From assembly GCA_011800805.1 (NCBI GenBank), contig MPNW01000374.1, positions 22,443 through 75,901 on the forward strand: DNA of 53,459 nt, given 5' to 3'. The notes beneath the pieces were generated by a model. That model made no database searches. It saw only the letters and a program-made list of their open reading frames with translations, and was not told the DNA's origin. This document shows positions 33,502 through 45,090 of this stretch, in pieces (position 1 is the first letter of the stretch; each line of letters opens with the position of its first letter). The translations under genes and the position numbers were made by a program. The stretch is from Hirudo medicinalis. Taxonomy: Eukaryota > Annelida > Clitellata > Hirudinida > Hirudinidae.

Positions 33502-35361
33502 ATGGGAGGAAGTCAACAACCTGTCGTTTGGAAACCATTGAATTAAGACAACATCAAATCTGTTCTTTGCTCTGACAAAGCGAAGGACAAAAGTGTAGTG
33601 CTCGCTATCGCAGGTAGACCCAAATCCGGAATAACTTTCACTGCCAATTTACTGGCAAAGTTCTTGATTCACAACAGATGCCGATTGTCTCATTGTAATC
33701 CATGTTGATTTTTAAACATTACAATGTAATTTTAGGTTAAATTTCATATCCAACAAACATTTACAAATGATTTCATAATAATAAATATGGTAATTTTGAT
33801 AATTAACCAATAAATTTGATAATAAATGTGGATTTCAAACAAATTCTGTAAATTAAGTTATTTTTCCTTTGTAGGGATAGCTCTTTAAGGAAAATCAACC
33901 ACCTAAATTGAGGATAGGAGAACATTCCTAAATCTGAAGCTAAGGCTCTCATTTCTAAGCAATTTATTCTAGGTTTGAAGGATGATAGAGATATAAGTTT
34001 AACACGATACTATGATTTGTTTAATTGCATGTTTTCCACTAATGAGTTTTTCTTTAAAACCAACTCGTTTTCAACGGCAAATAATTTTTTCACAAAAAAT
34101 TTAAATAAGCTATTAATAATGATTTGATTTAGGTTGCTGTTGTTCTAATTGATATTCGGGGCTTGTTGGTCCAGGGAAGGATTAATCAAGTTTCGGCTGT
34201 CACTAACCTAATGAGCAAACCTAATAACCCCTATTATCTGCGAGCATTTCCACGATTAGTTCACAATTGGTTGTTTGGCCTCCATTGAGGTTTCTAATTA
34301 ATGAGATTGCTTAACATTCTATGAATTGTGATTATTCATTGTGAGCTCAGCATTGGAAACTTTTATTTAAGTGCTGCATCAAAGTTGGGAAGCAAGTCAA
34401 TGCCAAGCAAAAATACATCATACTTGGAAAAAATTGACAAGGAAAACATTGCGGGTATGATGGTGGATAAGATGCTTTAACTTTAGTAACAATCTGTTTC
34501 TATAACAGGCCACACAGTGTTGTGGATCACATAATTAATTACCCAATAAGTCACCCCAGCACCAAGCATTGGTGCCAAGTAATGGCTCAGAGCATCTTAA
34601 ACAATGCATGTTGAACTTCTGTTTTGAAATTTTTAGCTTAAACTTATTATTGTTATTTGTAATGATTATTTGACAGTCTTTTGAGGCAGACCTCAAATCG
34701 CTCTCATTAACAAGTACAAATATTAATGGCAAGTCAGGAATCTCTAAAAGCAAAGACCGATAAAAAGATAATTGATTCTTACCTCTAGGTATCTTGATAT
34801 TGATTGTGTTCGGTTTTACTAGATATTTCACATAAATAACATTCAAAAATAACATTGGAGCCATTTATGTTTTGGTCTGGTCCAAAATTCCACTGCAGTT
34901 GTATTTAAGGAAAGTTAATTTTAGCTTTGCTTTTCAATCTTTTGAAATTGGAGCTATGATTGATTGTTCGGTTGTTGTTTTGCCATTGCCATTTTCAAAC
35001 AGATGTATAATCCTAGTTTTGATTGTAATGTTTGATAGTTAAATAATTAAGAAAAAGGAAGCTGCAGTTGAAAATGGAGCTTTTGTGAATTTGTGAAACT
35101 CTTGACAATAATCTCTAATTAATATTTGGCCCTTTCGGTCTGCTCGGTTCAAATGAAATACTTAATTTCTGTATTCTCTAGTGTAAATCTAATTAGTCAC
35201 AACTAATGTCAGCAGCCGTAGATTTAACTCATCTGCTGATTCTGGGTATGTTTTTCAAGCTGGTTGACCTACAGAAACTAAATCAACACTTTGAGGAATT
35301 TTTAAAATTTGTATCACCTCATTTCAAGACGTTTTTCAAGAGGAGCCGGTCAATTGAATGA
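33502..35361 (+). pseudogene. Remains of an atlastin-like GTPase gene
   Basis: Three separated segments resemble atlastin in order. At 33502-33690 an ATG-initiated segment reads DKSVVLAIAGRPKSGITF, where atlastins have the P-loop G-x-x-R-K-G-K-S; the catalytic GKS is lost and an in-frame TAA is at 33544-33546. At 34133-34255, after an acceptor, VAVVLIDIRG parallels the atlastin G3 motif (V-A-V-L-L-x-D-T-Q-G), with Thr-Gln changed to Ile-Arg. At 35206-35361, KLVDLQKLNQHFEEFLKFVSP parallels the region after the GTPase domain and ends in a stop. Functional atlastin is an ER membrane fusion GTPase. The match is weak per segment but consistent in order and strand. Confidence 0.45.
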
Positions 35362-37765
35362 ACACATTTGGGTGGATGGGAGCAGAATATCTTAAATAAC
35401 TGGAACTTGTCTTCAAAGTGTTCGTCAAATGAAAGAAATATGATTTCCATTTGCTGTTAACTGATGTGATCATAATCATCATCATGTCATTATAAAGTTA
35501 AGGCATTACTTTGATTTCTCCTTTGTCCAGATGTTGTCCTTTGAAGTTGTTGTCTGCTCTTTGTCCTGTCCTTTATTGTTGTTTTGTGGCTTGTCTGCTC
35601 TGCATTCCTCTTCTTTGAAGGTTACTTACTTTCCTTTCCTCCTTCAGAAAATTCAGAGGAAATATCGGAACAAAAAGAAATAAAATAAAATTTGAAGTTA
35701 CCACATATCTCTAACTATTACTGTGGATGTTAATAAGCTGGTTGAAAATCGCATTATTTAAAATACTATCGAACAAATAAAGTCCAATTAGTTCGACAAT
35801 TGTATACTTACAGGTGCTCAAATAATAAATAATTGCACTCTGAAGTGGTAGTTGGGCATGTGCGATCAACCTGAACAGAGTCCCGAAACAAGTCAGGCAA
35901 GCAGTTGAAATAGTGCGACCTCTAATTTCAGAAATGATGTGACAACAGCCAGAGTTGACAACAATGAGAGATGTTGACAACAAGTCAACAACCAGAGATT
36001 AGTTATTAAAAATCGACACATTTCACTCTGAGGTGATCACGTCGTATTTACGTCGCTGTGGAGCGCAAAGAATAATAGCTCACGAAACCCCGCCAAAACA
36101 TTCGCAGACCAGTTTGAAAACCTCTGATTTAAAACATATTGACTTATTCGAAACCGTTTATAAGACAACTTTTTTTATGTATAAAGTTGCCTATAATTCT
36201 ATTAAGGAACCATTTGACGTGAAGAAGCAACCTCATCGGGAAGTCAAAATTTGAAATGTGTTTTCAATCTTTAAATAATCATTGATAAGGTTGCATCAAC
36301 ATCAATAAGAACTACCGCTTTCTTAAATTTCTTAATTCTAATTGTTGTAGTGGAATCATGTTAACTAGAATTAATTAATTAATCTAATTAATTATTACAT
36401 GTTTATTGTATTCAGTATATTTTGATGTTACCTCTAAAGAACGTTTTGTCAAATTAATCATTCCTCGCCTAAGTTGGTCATTCATACTTCCTGTAGTTTA
36501 CTTGTACACAATAAGCGAACATAGTAGTAGACATTACGAAAAATAATCACGAAATTACGCTAATCGATGTGAAATTTTGAATATCAATTTTAAAGTATTG
36601 TTTCCAATTCAAACGAAATAAAACATGTGTACATTTAAATTCTAGATTAACTTTTAATGCTCTAATTAACTTCATTGTGTAAGGGAATTTAAAAAAATCG
36701 CCATCATCAAGCATTTTCACATGGAAATTATTTATTTTTATAGTTTTAAAACATCTGTAATGTTTCAGTATGTTTGTGAATAAATTTTAATCATTTCAAA
36801 TGCATCACAATGACGATACGGTACGAGGCCAAATATAGGGCGGTGCTCTGGTTATCGGCACATTTGCTTGTTTATTTCTCTGTGCGGTTGGGTCTTCGGC
36901 AACTTGTCTCTTGAGTGCGCAAGGTCTGTACTTGTTAGATAGTTGTCTTTATAATTTCTAAATTACACATGGAGTGATTGAAAATAAATTATAACCCAGT
37001 CCATTATTTCTATTTTGTGAAATTTAAAAAGTTAGCATACGAATTCTTAAAGTTGTTCCGTTTTTAATGTCAATTCTTTTACGTTTACATTAGCTAAAAT
37101 GTCTACTAGTTTTTTGAAGTAGTAATTTCAACATTTCTTAAAATCAAGTTCTTTTAATCAAATTTGCTCTTTATTTGCCTGAATTTAGTCAATATTATCC
37201 TGAAATTTAGAGAGATATTTTAGTTGTTGTGAGCTGCAATGAAATTAAAAGAAATTATTTTGGAAACAAATGTTGATTTTCTGGATACATTTTAAGTTTG
37301 AGTCACATTTTAAAGATGTTTCCTGATTTAAATGTATTCTTCTCTTCTTGATGTCATTGTTCTTAAATGTTGATGAGATCCGAAGATGGTAAAAAATATC
37401 TTACATACTTTTTCATGCTACATTTGATACCCAGAGTTATTTGAATCACATTGATTCAAAAAGTTCAAGAAATGCAGAATTTTTCTAAAAAGTGACAGGC
37501 AGACATTAAGCATAACCTCATTTACCAGCTGACTGTGGGGTGTTATTGTGTCAATTCATTCTTATATTTTGAGTGTTTTTATGCTTGTCCCAGATTCCTT
37601 TGGGAATTTATAGTTTTAAAGACATACACTTTTAAGAATTACATCTTTGACAGACTGTTTTGCAGTTATTTATTTTTTATATACCAGTCTTTTACAGGCA
37701 GATGAGGATAAATATTGTTTTCAGAAAGAGATTTTGCCCTTTATGCTTTCTGTCTGGCTCTTTTA

Positions 37766-37797
37766 TCACTCACTCACTCACTCACTCACTCACTCAC
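37766..37797. repeat. CACT tetranucleotide microsatellite
   Basis: About seven CACT units; the same motif family as the GAGT tract at 2532 and the CACT tract at 53227. Confidence 0.9.
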
Positions 37798-38092
37798 CTG
37801 CACATTCACCCACACACTCAACACATATTTGCCAGTCCACACATGTTACTCTCGAGGTTTTATTTATGTTTGGATGTGTGGAAAGAATGGAAATGAATTC
37901 AAGGAAAGCAGTAAAAAGAATGATTGCTGGAGAGACAGTGAAGGAGAGAGTGCAGAGATGACGAACCTTCATTAATTACTTAGCTAATTAATTAATCAAT
38001 CGACTGTTATCATTGGTTGCTGATGATTACATCCAGCATGATGCGAAGCTGTTAATATTGATGAAGTCATCAACTCTTCTGGTTATAGATTT

Positions 38093-38123
38093 TCATCATC
38101 GTCATCATCATCATCATCATCGT
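38093..38123. repeat. CAT microsatellite
   Basis: Imperfect CAT/CGT units. Confidence 0.8.
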
Positions 38124-38460
38124 TTGATAACAACGCATCAAATTACATCACAATTATCATCATATAATCAGCATTTACATTCCAATAAAAACGTATTGAC
38201 TGTTTGACTCATAGCAGATTGAAAACATTTTGTTGTGGTTTCATTGCTGAATTGAAAAATATCCTCTCATGTGTCTCAACAATTAACTTCAAATTAATAA
38301 ATTGTATAATTAATTGCAGTTAATTCATTTTTAAATTAATTATGTAATTGGTAATCGTTATAATAGTTTAATAATGATTAAATTATTTTTTTCAAGTAAA
38401 ACGTTAAGTTAATTTAATTACAAGATAAGTAGAATTAAGTTGCTTTGGGAAGAAATATAA

Positions 38461-38520
38461 TCTGTAATGTGATTGTGCAATCTGTAATGTGATTGTGCAA
38501 TCTGTAATGTGATTGTTCGA
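38461..38520. repeat. Three tandem copies of a 20-base unit
   Basis: TCTGTAATGTGATTGTGCAA occurs twice exactly, followed by a third copy that differs near its end. Function unknown. Confidence 0.9.
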
Positions 38521-39365
38521 TCTGCAAGCATAATTTTAGATGTCTAATGTGAAATTTATCTTCAAATACTATAAAATAAACTTTATGGGATTTCCAGTTC
38601 TTAATGGTTTTGTTTCTAATTTTTAAATTGGAGGGTTAATTAGGATTAATTAGTGGCTGGAAATTTGACAATAATTGCAGGTTATTATCATTTAAAATAG
38701 TTAAAATTTAGTAATAAATGATTATTTTAAGTAAAAGATAATCCCCATCGTCTGTTTCTTAGGTCGACTTCAATTATTTGCTAGATAGAAATTCTTAAAC
38801 ATTCGAATGAAATCGTTTACAAAATCACATCAGGATGTTTATTTGATTATCGCTCTTGGATTGCTGAAGGATTCTCAGGTTTTCAACAGGATTTGGATTT
38901 GAAGATGAAATTACCTGCTTTTGTTGACATGTTTCTTGTGCATGCTACTACTCATTACTCATGTTTGCATGTTAATCATTTTATTAACTATTCGCATATT
39001 CGTCGATGTCAATTAATTATGTTTTAAATTGTTATTATATAAATTAGTTAAAACTTATTAATGTCATAAATAATGCCAAATGCTCTCCTTTCCCTTTTAC
39101 ACTGTGCCAGTGACCAGTTGCTGGAGCTGCTTATTATTATAATTATTATTATTATATATTTTTTTCCTGACCAAACATTCAAAATCCATCTGTCCGAATA
39201 AATGAACCACAACAAACATTTTTAGAGTCCCCAAACATGGCTTGGGATATCTGTGGGACTATGAAAATTTAACTCTACTAAATAACTGAAACTCTGCATG
39301 CACGATTCACCACAAATCAAAATCAAAAGTAACTCAAAGAACAAAAAAATCTAATTCTGTTAATT

Positions 39366-40242
39366 TCATTCAACTGCTATTCTTCTGTAGGCGATGGTAT
39401 GGAAGGCCCCAGGTTGACCCCTGATCCTTGTGACCCACTCCTTGCTTCCTCCCTTCTGGTTGACTTTTTTTGATTTGTCTGCAACCAGATTCTTGCAGTC
39501 CTCCCTGTCTTCCTTTGACAAATCCAGGCTTAGGATAACTTTGTTGAAGCTTGCACTATCTTTCAATCTGCTGCTGTTATCCAGAACCATGTTCTTGGTC
39601 TCTAAGCTTTCAAATTTTATCAACAAGGGCCTTGGTTTTGAAGATTCTTCAACTTTTTTGCCATCTCTGAACATTTCCAAGATTTCTTTTTCTATTTTTC
39701 TGCTTATTACTTCTCTCAGGTGCTTCTACACGAGTTCTTTTTCTTTTGACTTTCCAGCATCTTTTGTGAAGTTCTACACTATGATGTTGTTCTGTCTTCT
39801 TTGTCTCATTGTTGATTTCAATTTTTGAGTTTGTGTCTGTCACCGATCCTTGGACTTTCTCAGTATCTGTAGGCAAGGTTTCAACCTTATTTTCAAATAA
39901 ACTGGACAATAAATTGCTTGGTTTCTTGTTTGTTCTCATCCAACTTTTTATTGAAACTTTATTCAACTCCTTCAAGTTCTGCTGAAGCTCTTCAATTTGT
40001 TTTCCTTGCTCTTTAATGGCATCAATCAACATATCAGTTGTCCTGATAATCAGTTTAAGCTCTGCAACATCCTCAGTTACACCTTTCAATTGTTCTTTTG
40101 ATTCCTTTATGTTTTCGTCAACAAATTTCTTCAGACAATCCTCGTTTAACTTCAAACAACGTTCGCACAAATGAAAACCGAGAAGTTCGGCCGCAATCTT
40201 AGATTCACATCTGGCCTCTTTCGCACTTCTCGGTCTCGGCAT
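39366..40242 (-). pseudogene. Frameshifted non-LTR retrotransposon ORF1-like sequence
   Basis: From ATG at 40242 the minus-strand protein has a basic N-terminus with a Cys pair (CERCLKLNEDC), then a long coiled coil (about residues 40-95) and a Lys-rich linker. In another frame follows a segment with RPLLIKFESLETKNMVL, a pattern typical of the RNA-binding part of LINE ORF1 proteins and related single-ORF proteins. The two frames meet near 39715-39735: the second frame opens after a TAG there and continues KHLREVISRKIEKEILEMF, so a one-base shift separates the halves. No reverse transcriptase follows downstream on this strand. It could be a dead element fragment or a host gene derived from one; a sequencing indel is also possible. 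Confidence 0.5.
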
Positions 40243-40384
40243 AATTTTTGATTTCGAAAATTACGAGGATTGTTTCCTGAAATCTTGATATCGATATTTT
40301 ATGATATTGAAATAAATTCTATTAGTCTTTTAACCGCAAAGTTTTGAGGCATTCGAGCACACACAACTTGTTTACACGAGCGAT

Positions 40385-40411
40385 TATTATTATTATTATT
40401 ATTATTATTTT
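40385..40411. repeat. ATT microsatellite
   Basis: Nine or so ATT units upstream of the ORF1-like sequence. Confidence 0.85.
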
Positions 40412-40477
40412 TGCTATTATTATCCTAATCAGATTGCTAATGAGCCTCGGAGGGATTATTTTATTATAATTAGCGAC

Positions 40478-40496
40478 CACGTGACTACGACACGTG
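40478..40496. promoter_or_regulatory. Two CACGTG E-boxes in close tandem
   Basis: CACGTG occurs twice within about 20 bases, roughly 240 bases upstream of the ORF1-like start codon. CACGTG is the core site of MYC/USF-type bHLH factors. Functional relevance is inference. Confidence 0.35.
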
Positions 40497-40616
40497 ACCC
40501 AGCAACGTGATTGCCTCCTTTGGTCGTGTCTTGATCCGACTCTATTTTGATTGCTCTCCATTTCCTGGCTGCTCATCTGGATGCATTTTTGTTTTTGAGT
40601 TCCCATATTTGTTTTG

Positions 40617-40695
40617 TATTAAGTTACTCTATTATGTTTTGTTTTATATTAAGTTACTCTATTATGTTTTGTTTTGTATTATGTTACTCTGTTAA
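40617..40695. repeat. Tandem repeat of a 30-base unit
   Basis: The unit beginning TATTAAGTTACTCTATTATG recurs at 40617, 40647 and 40677, the last copy partial and diverged. It creates a repetitive hydrophobic frame that I do not regard as a gene. Confidence 0.9.
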
Positions 40696-41667
40696 GGCTT
40701 GTATTGTTTATGTTCCATGTGCACATGCTTATGCTTACGTCCTGTTTTCAGATTTCAGAAGTTGTTGCTATGTACATTTTGTTTTGTATATTTGTACTTT
40801 TGCATGCCATGTGCTCTTAACTTGCAAACTTTTATTTATTATGTTTTGTATATTTTTGTCTAGTTTACTACGAATTAGCTAAGAATTACTCTTGTTCACT
40901 TCGTGCACGTGAGTTTTGAGTATACAAATTTGCACGTGTGACCAGGTATGTATGCTGGATATGTTTATGTATGTTATTGCATCTTCCGCAGCATGATTAA
41001 ATGGCATGGGAAGACGTTCATATCACCAGATAGCATCAGAGCCGAACTTATACGAATGCACAATGCATCATGCATTCTTGTCTCGTTCTTCGATATTAAA
41101 TTGGTAACAATTTGACTGATATGTCGGGTCATGCGCTAGTCTGAAAGTTAGTCATGATGATGATGATGAGGATGAGCATGATGGTGATGACGATGATGAT
41201 TTTAAGCGTGGCAATTAATTATTTACACTTGTGGGTAATGAATATGAACATGAGATGGCTGAATATGCATGTCTGAGTGAGGTGCATGGAACGTAAATCA
41301 TGCATGCACCACACTCACGAAAATGGTTCTTCAATGAAAATGAACGCATCGATCGTGAAGAGGCATACATTGTGATTACATTTGAATATATTTGTATTAC
41401 GTTTGTATATATTTTAATACATTTGCATATATTATAATCACGACCACATGGAATGAAATACTGGTTGGATTGAACGGCAGAGGAAGGAAAGCGAGTCTTT
41501 CTGTGCCTTGAGTGTGTTTGTGCGACTGTGTGTGAGTGTATGTATTTGTGTTTGGACGTGTGCATGTGTGCATGTGATACCGGATGAATTTCAAGTATTA
41601 ATCTCCGACGGAGAGGCTTAAGTGATATAAATGCTGCATTGCATTCATTTCTTCTGTCATTTCTTAT

Positions 41668-41777
41668 GATTCTATTACATCCATCCGTCTGTCCATCAAT
41701 TCATCCACCCATTCATCCATCCACCCATTCATCCGTCAACCCACCCATCCATCCACCCACCCACCCATCCATCCGTT
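41668..41777. repeat. CATC/CACC imperfect tetranucleotide array
   Basis: Imperfect CATC and CACC units with occasional GTC changes, similar to the tract at 741. Confidence 0.85.
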
Positions 41778-42278
41778 GATTTTAAGCTTAATTAGACTCC
41801 AATCAGACACTTTGTTGCCGGTTGTTAGCAGTTCGTTCAAGTTGAGATCAAATGAAGTTTAAATGCTCTTGAACGTTTCATTATCACCTGTTGAACAGGT
41901 GATCGATTCCAATGCATTGTACATTTCCTCTCCGATGAAGGTCAGCCAGAGCGTATGTTGGGGGCGGGGTGAGGGTGGACGATGGCTCCCCACCAACGGG
42001 AGTGGTTCCTCGAGAGGGGAGAAAGAAGGGGTGAAACTGCCTGCACGTAACCGTTGTCATGGCAACCCATTATTCATTCACCTGCGGCTCAGTAATTTTT
42101 TTTCTTCTCCGTGCGTGCGATATTTTTTTTAGCTTTTACAATTGGGTTGATTAGAAGTGCCCTCGAACAAATATTAAAAAAACACTAGATTTATTTTAAG
42201 ATTCCATTAGGGATTTCTTTATTCGGATAAATATATTGAAAAATAACGAATATTGAACTCGACTCATGACATTACCAA

Positions 42279-42340
42279 TTAATAATAATTAATAATAATA
42301 ATAATAATAATAACAACAATAATAATAATAATAATAATTA
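42279..42340. repeat. AAT microsatellite
   Basis: Imperfect AAT/AAC units. Confidence 0.85.
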
Positions 42341-42396
42341 ACAATGATAACAATAATTATATCAATGACGATGACGTCGATGATAATCGTTTATAA

Positions 42397-42420
42397 GACG
42401 CCTAGGCGTCAGAGGCGCCT
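42397..42420. repeat. Two adjacent GC-rich perfect palindromes
   Basis: GACGCCTAGGCGTC (14 bases) is followed two bases later by AGGCGCCT (8 bases). Both are perfect palindromes in an AT-rich setting. They may be the remnant of a folded terminal repeat of a small transposon. Confidence 0.75.
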
Positions 42421-42749
42421 AGAAAGACTAGATTTTTATCTCAATTCGCAATTAAAATAATGTCCGCAAATAAATGAATATAAATTGATTGAGCATATCA
42501 TGTCATAACATATCATGGCGTCATTATGAAGATGTAAGCAGTCCATCATCGAAATGACGATGTAATCATGACGAAACACCCGGTTTTATCTTCTCTTGGT
42601 TATTGGTGATTATTATGCCTAAACCAGGTGGTAATTCACTCATCATGGGTGGGTGCCGTACTCAAGTAGGGGAGGAGGTAAGGGAAGGGGGTTGTTCTAC
42701 TCAAAAGGCCCCCTCGCTGGCTAGCCGTTGTCCAATGTTGGGTTCTAGC

Positions 42750-42768
42750 AGCGATCTTTAAGATCGCT
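42750..42768 (+). other. 8-bp hairpin followed by a T run
   Basis: AGCGATCT, loop TTA, AGATCGCT and then five T residues. It looks like a bacterial terminator, but in this genome it is more likely a repeat end or a chance structure. It lies in a GC-rich patch (42630-42800) without coding potential. Confidence 0.5.
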
Positions 42769-42939
42769 TTTTAGCCATCCACGTGACCAGTCAGCTGACT
42801 ACAATTATTTATGTATTATATTTATGATTTTTAATGTTCTGCCGGTTATAATTATTCTATAAGTAGAAGATTTTGAACAATTACTTCTGTCTAATTATTT
42901 ACTGTACATTCTTTTCTAGTAATCCCACTTTCTTACTAC

Positions 42940-43605
42940 AAGATGATGATGATGATGACGACGACGACGATGATGATAATGATATAATAAGTTTTGATAA
43001 TTACGTGGATCCAAGGATGACGTAAAGCGGTGCACATGGATTAATTGGCTGCATTTTAGCGCCATTAATTACGCTAGCATCGGATGAGGAGGTCTTAATT
43101 AGCTATTATTAGACTTCCACGAGGATCTCCAGGTGAAATACGGCAAGGAGGATGAAAACCACGATGATGACGATGATGGTGGTGGTGGTGGTGATGATTA
43201 TGATGTTGATGATGATTATGACGACGACTATGATGGCGGTTTGTGTCATAAGGTAATTTATGATAAAGACTCCTTAATGTCTTGGAAACTTAGGGGTGGC
43301 ATTATTTGCCGTCATCATCATCATCATCACCATCATCATCATCACCATCAACCATCATCATCATCAGTTTCGATTCAATATCAGCTCTTGCCGGATATTG
43401 CAGACGATGAATGAGATGAGATGTTAATGAAATGGTAATGAGGAAAGATTGTGAAGTCATTAACCGACTTGACCTTTACCGAGTTCATGGGCATTAATGA
43501 TGATGACGATGAAGACGATGATGATGATGATGACGATGAAGACGATGATGATGACGACGATGATGACGACGATGATGATGATGACTACGATAGTTGTTGT
43601 AGTGA
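42940..43605. repeat. Cluster of GAT/GAC and CAT microsatellites
   Basis: Separate tracts at about 42940-42985, 43150-43235, 43311-43364 (CAT orientation) and 43495-43590, divided by low-copy spacers. The Asp-rich frames across them have no conserved sequence. Confidence 0.85.
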
Positions 43606-43837
43606 TGTAATAATTAGGATAATTATTATACGATTAAGTTTAGGTATTTATTGTATTGTAATAAAATATTCAGTACAATTCAGAACAATTGTGTTGACAT
43701 CAGGAAAGGAGACCGGAGTGTAAGAACTGGAGTTGGAATGCTCGTCAAATGGAATATTATCATCCACCTCTGCTTTTAACATTCCATGGGAATGCTGCTG
43801 GAAGTGACGACTGTGTATTCCGTTCGGAGATTTCCAT

Positions 43838-44055
43838 TCGTATGATGATGATGATGATGATGATGATGCTAGTGGTGGTTGATGCTGATGGTGTTGGTGA
43901 TAATAATCTCGATGACGATGATTATGATGATCATGATATTTGTGGTTTTTTATAATCTTTATGATGAGGATTATGGTAATGATGATAATGCCGATGACGA
44001 CGATGATGGTGGAGGTGGTGAGGATGTTGATGATGGTGATTATGGATTAGAATGG
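43838..44055. repeat. GAT/GGT microsatellites
   Basis: A pure GAT tract (about 43840-43870), then looser GAT, GGT and GAC units. Confidence 0.8.
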
Positions 44056-44129
44056 GCGGAACCCGTCGAATGACATGCTGTTAAGAAACAGACTGTGTTT
44101 ACCTGTGTGTTTTTTTACGGCGATTGACT

Positions 44130-44332
44130 TAATTATTATTATTATAAAAATAATAATTATTATTATTAAATATTATAATTATAATATTGTTATTAATATT
44201 AATATAATAATATTATTATCATATAATAATTATATATATAATATAATAGTATTATAATATAATATAATATTAATATTAATAATAATATTATAAATATAAT
44301 TAATTTTTATAATATATAATAATATATATTAA

Positions 44333-44369
<37 letters not shown>

Positions 44370-44370
44370 G
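44130..44370. repeat. AT-rich block ending in a pure ATT array
   Basis: Mixed AAT/TAT sequence leading to about 13 ATT units at 44331-44369. Confidence 0.85.
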
Positions 44371-44517
44371 CTGTATAATTACTTTCAACCATGCCTCTAT
44401 TATCCTCGATGAGGGGTGATGAAGATTTTTTTCAAATAAACAATCGAGGTGGTGACGTCAGCAATGTTCTAGGAACACTTGTCGTTCGTGCTGAGCTATT
44501 TGTTTATTAATGGTAAC

Positions 44518-44832
44518 TATGACGACGACGACGACGACGATGATGATGATGATGATGACGACGACGATGATGATGATGATGATGATGATAATGATGATGA
44601 AGACGAATTTCGGCGGCGATGGTGATTGTAGCAAGATAGCTTTGTGTTGATGAAGTTGATGAAGGATTGCCATAGTGATGATGACGATTGAGATGACATT
44701 TATGATAAACTGTCGTGGGCTGACGATGACGGTGATGATGGTTGTGATGGTTATGATTGTGGTGAAGCTGATGATAATGATGGTGACGGTGATGGTGATG
44801 ATGGTGCTGGTGATGCTGGTGATGTTGATGAC
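44518..44832. repeat. GAT/GAC tracts
   Basis: A dense tract at 44518-44606 and a looser GGT/GAT tract at 44715-44832. The minus-strand Ser-rich and His-rich frames here are repeat-encoded. Confidence 0.85.
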
Positions 44833-45020
44833 TACACGTCGTTGACATGAATTTCACACGTCCGTGTGTCTCCTCCGACATTAAGTCAATTAGGACTACT
44901 CTGAAGTCTTCTTCGTACACATTTCATGAGCTGGTTTTGTTGTTGTTGTTGTTGCTAATGATTTTGATACTGGTATTGATGAAAATGATGACGACGATGA
45001 TTAGGATGATGGCGATTAGG

Positions 45021-45090
45021 TTGAGGAGGAGATGGAGGAGGAGGAGGAGGAGATGGAAGAGGAGGAGGAGGAGGAAGAGGAGGAGGAGGG
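45021..45090. repeat. GGA purine tract
   Basis: Imperfect GGA/GAA units, a strongly strand-asymmetric purine run. Confidence 0.9.

Larger units (their letters stand above)
35362..39365. other. Long gene-poor AT-rich stretch
   Basis: Short frames at 36033-36254 and 37647-37975 lack recognisable domains; the latter crosses a tetranucleotide repeat. I support only the repeats at 37766, 38093 and 38461. Confidence 0.5.
40696..42930. other. Gene-poor stretch with scattered repeats
   Basis: No supported coding sequence. Contains a GAT tract near 41155-41202, a CATC/CACC tract (41668-41777), an AAT tract (42279-42340) and the inverted repeats listed separately. Confidence 0.5.

Noticed and set aside
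34535..34864. 109-residue minus-strand frame
   Set aside because: It lies between the atlastin-like fragments on the opposite strand, and I recognise no family.
42750..42775. Bacterial-type terminator suggesting contamination
   Set aside because: The surroundings are typical of this genome and no bacterial gene is near.
44507..44920. Minus-strand His- and Ser-rich open frames
   Set aside because: Composition is dictated by GAT/GAC repeats, and no non-repeat domain is present.
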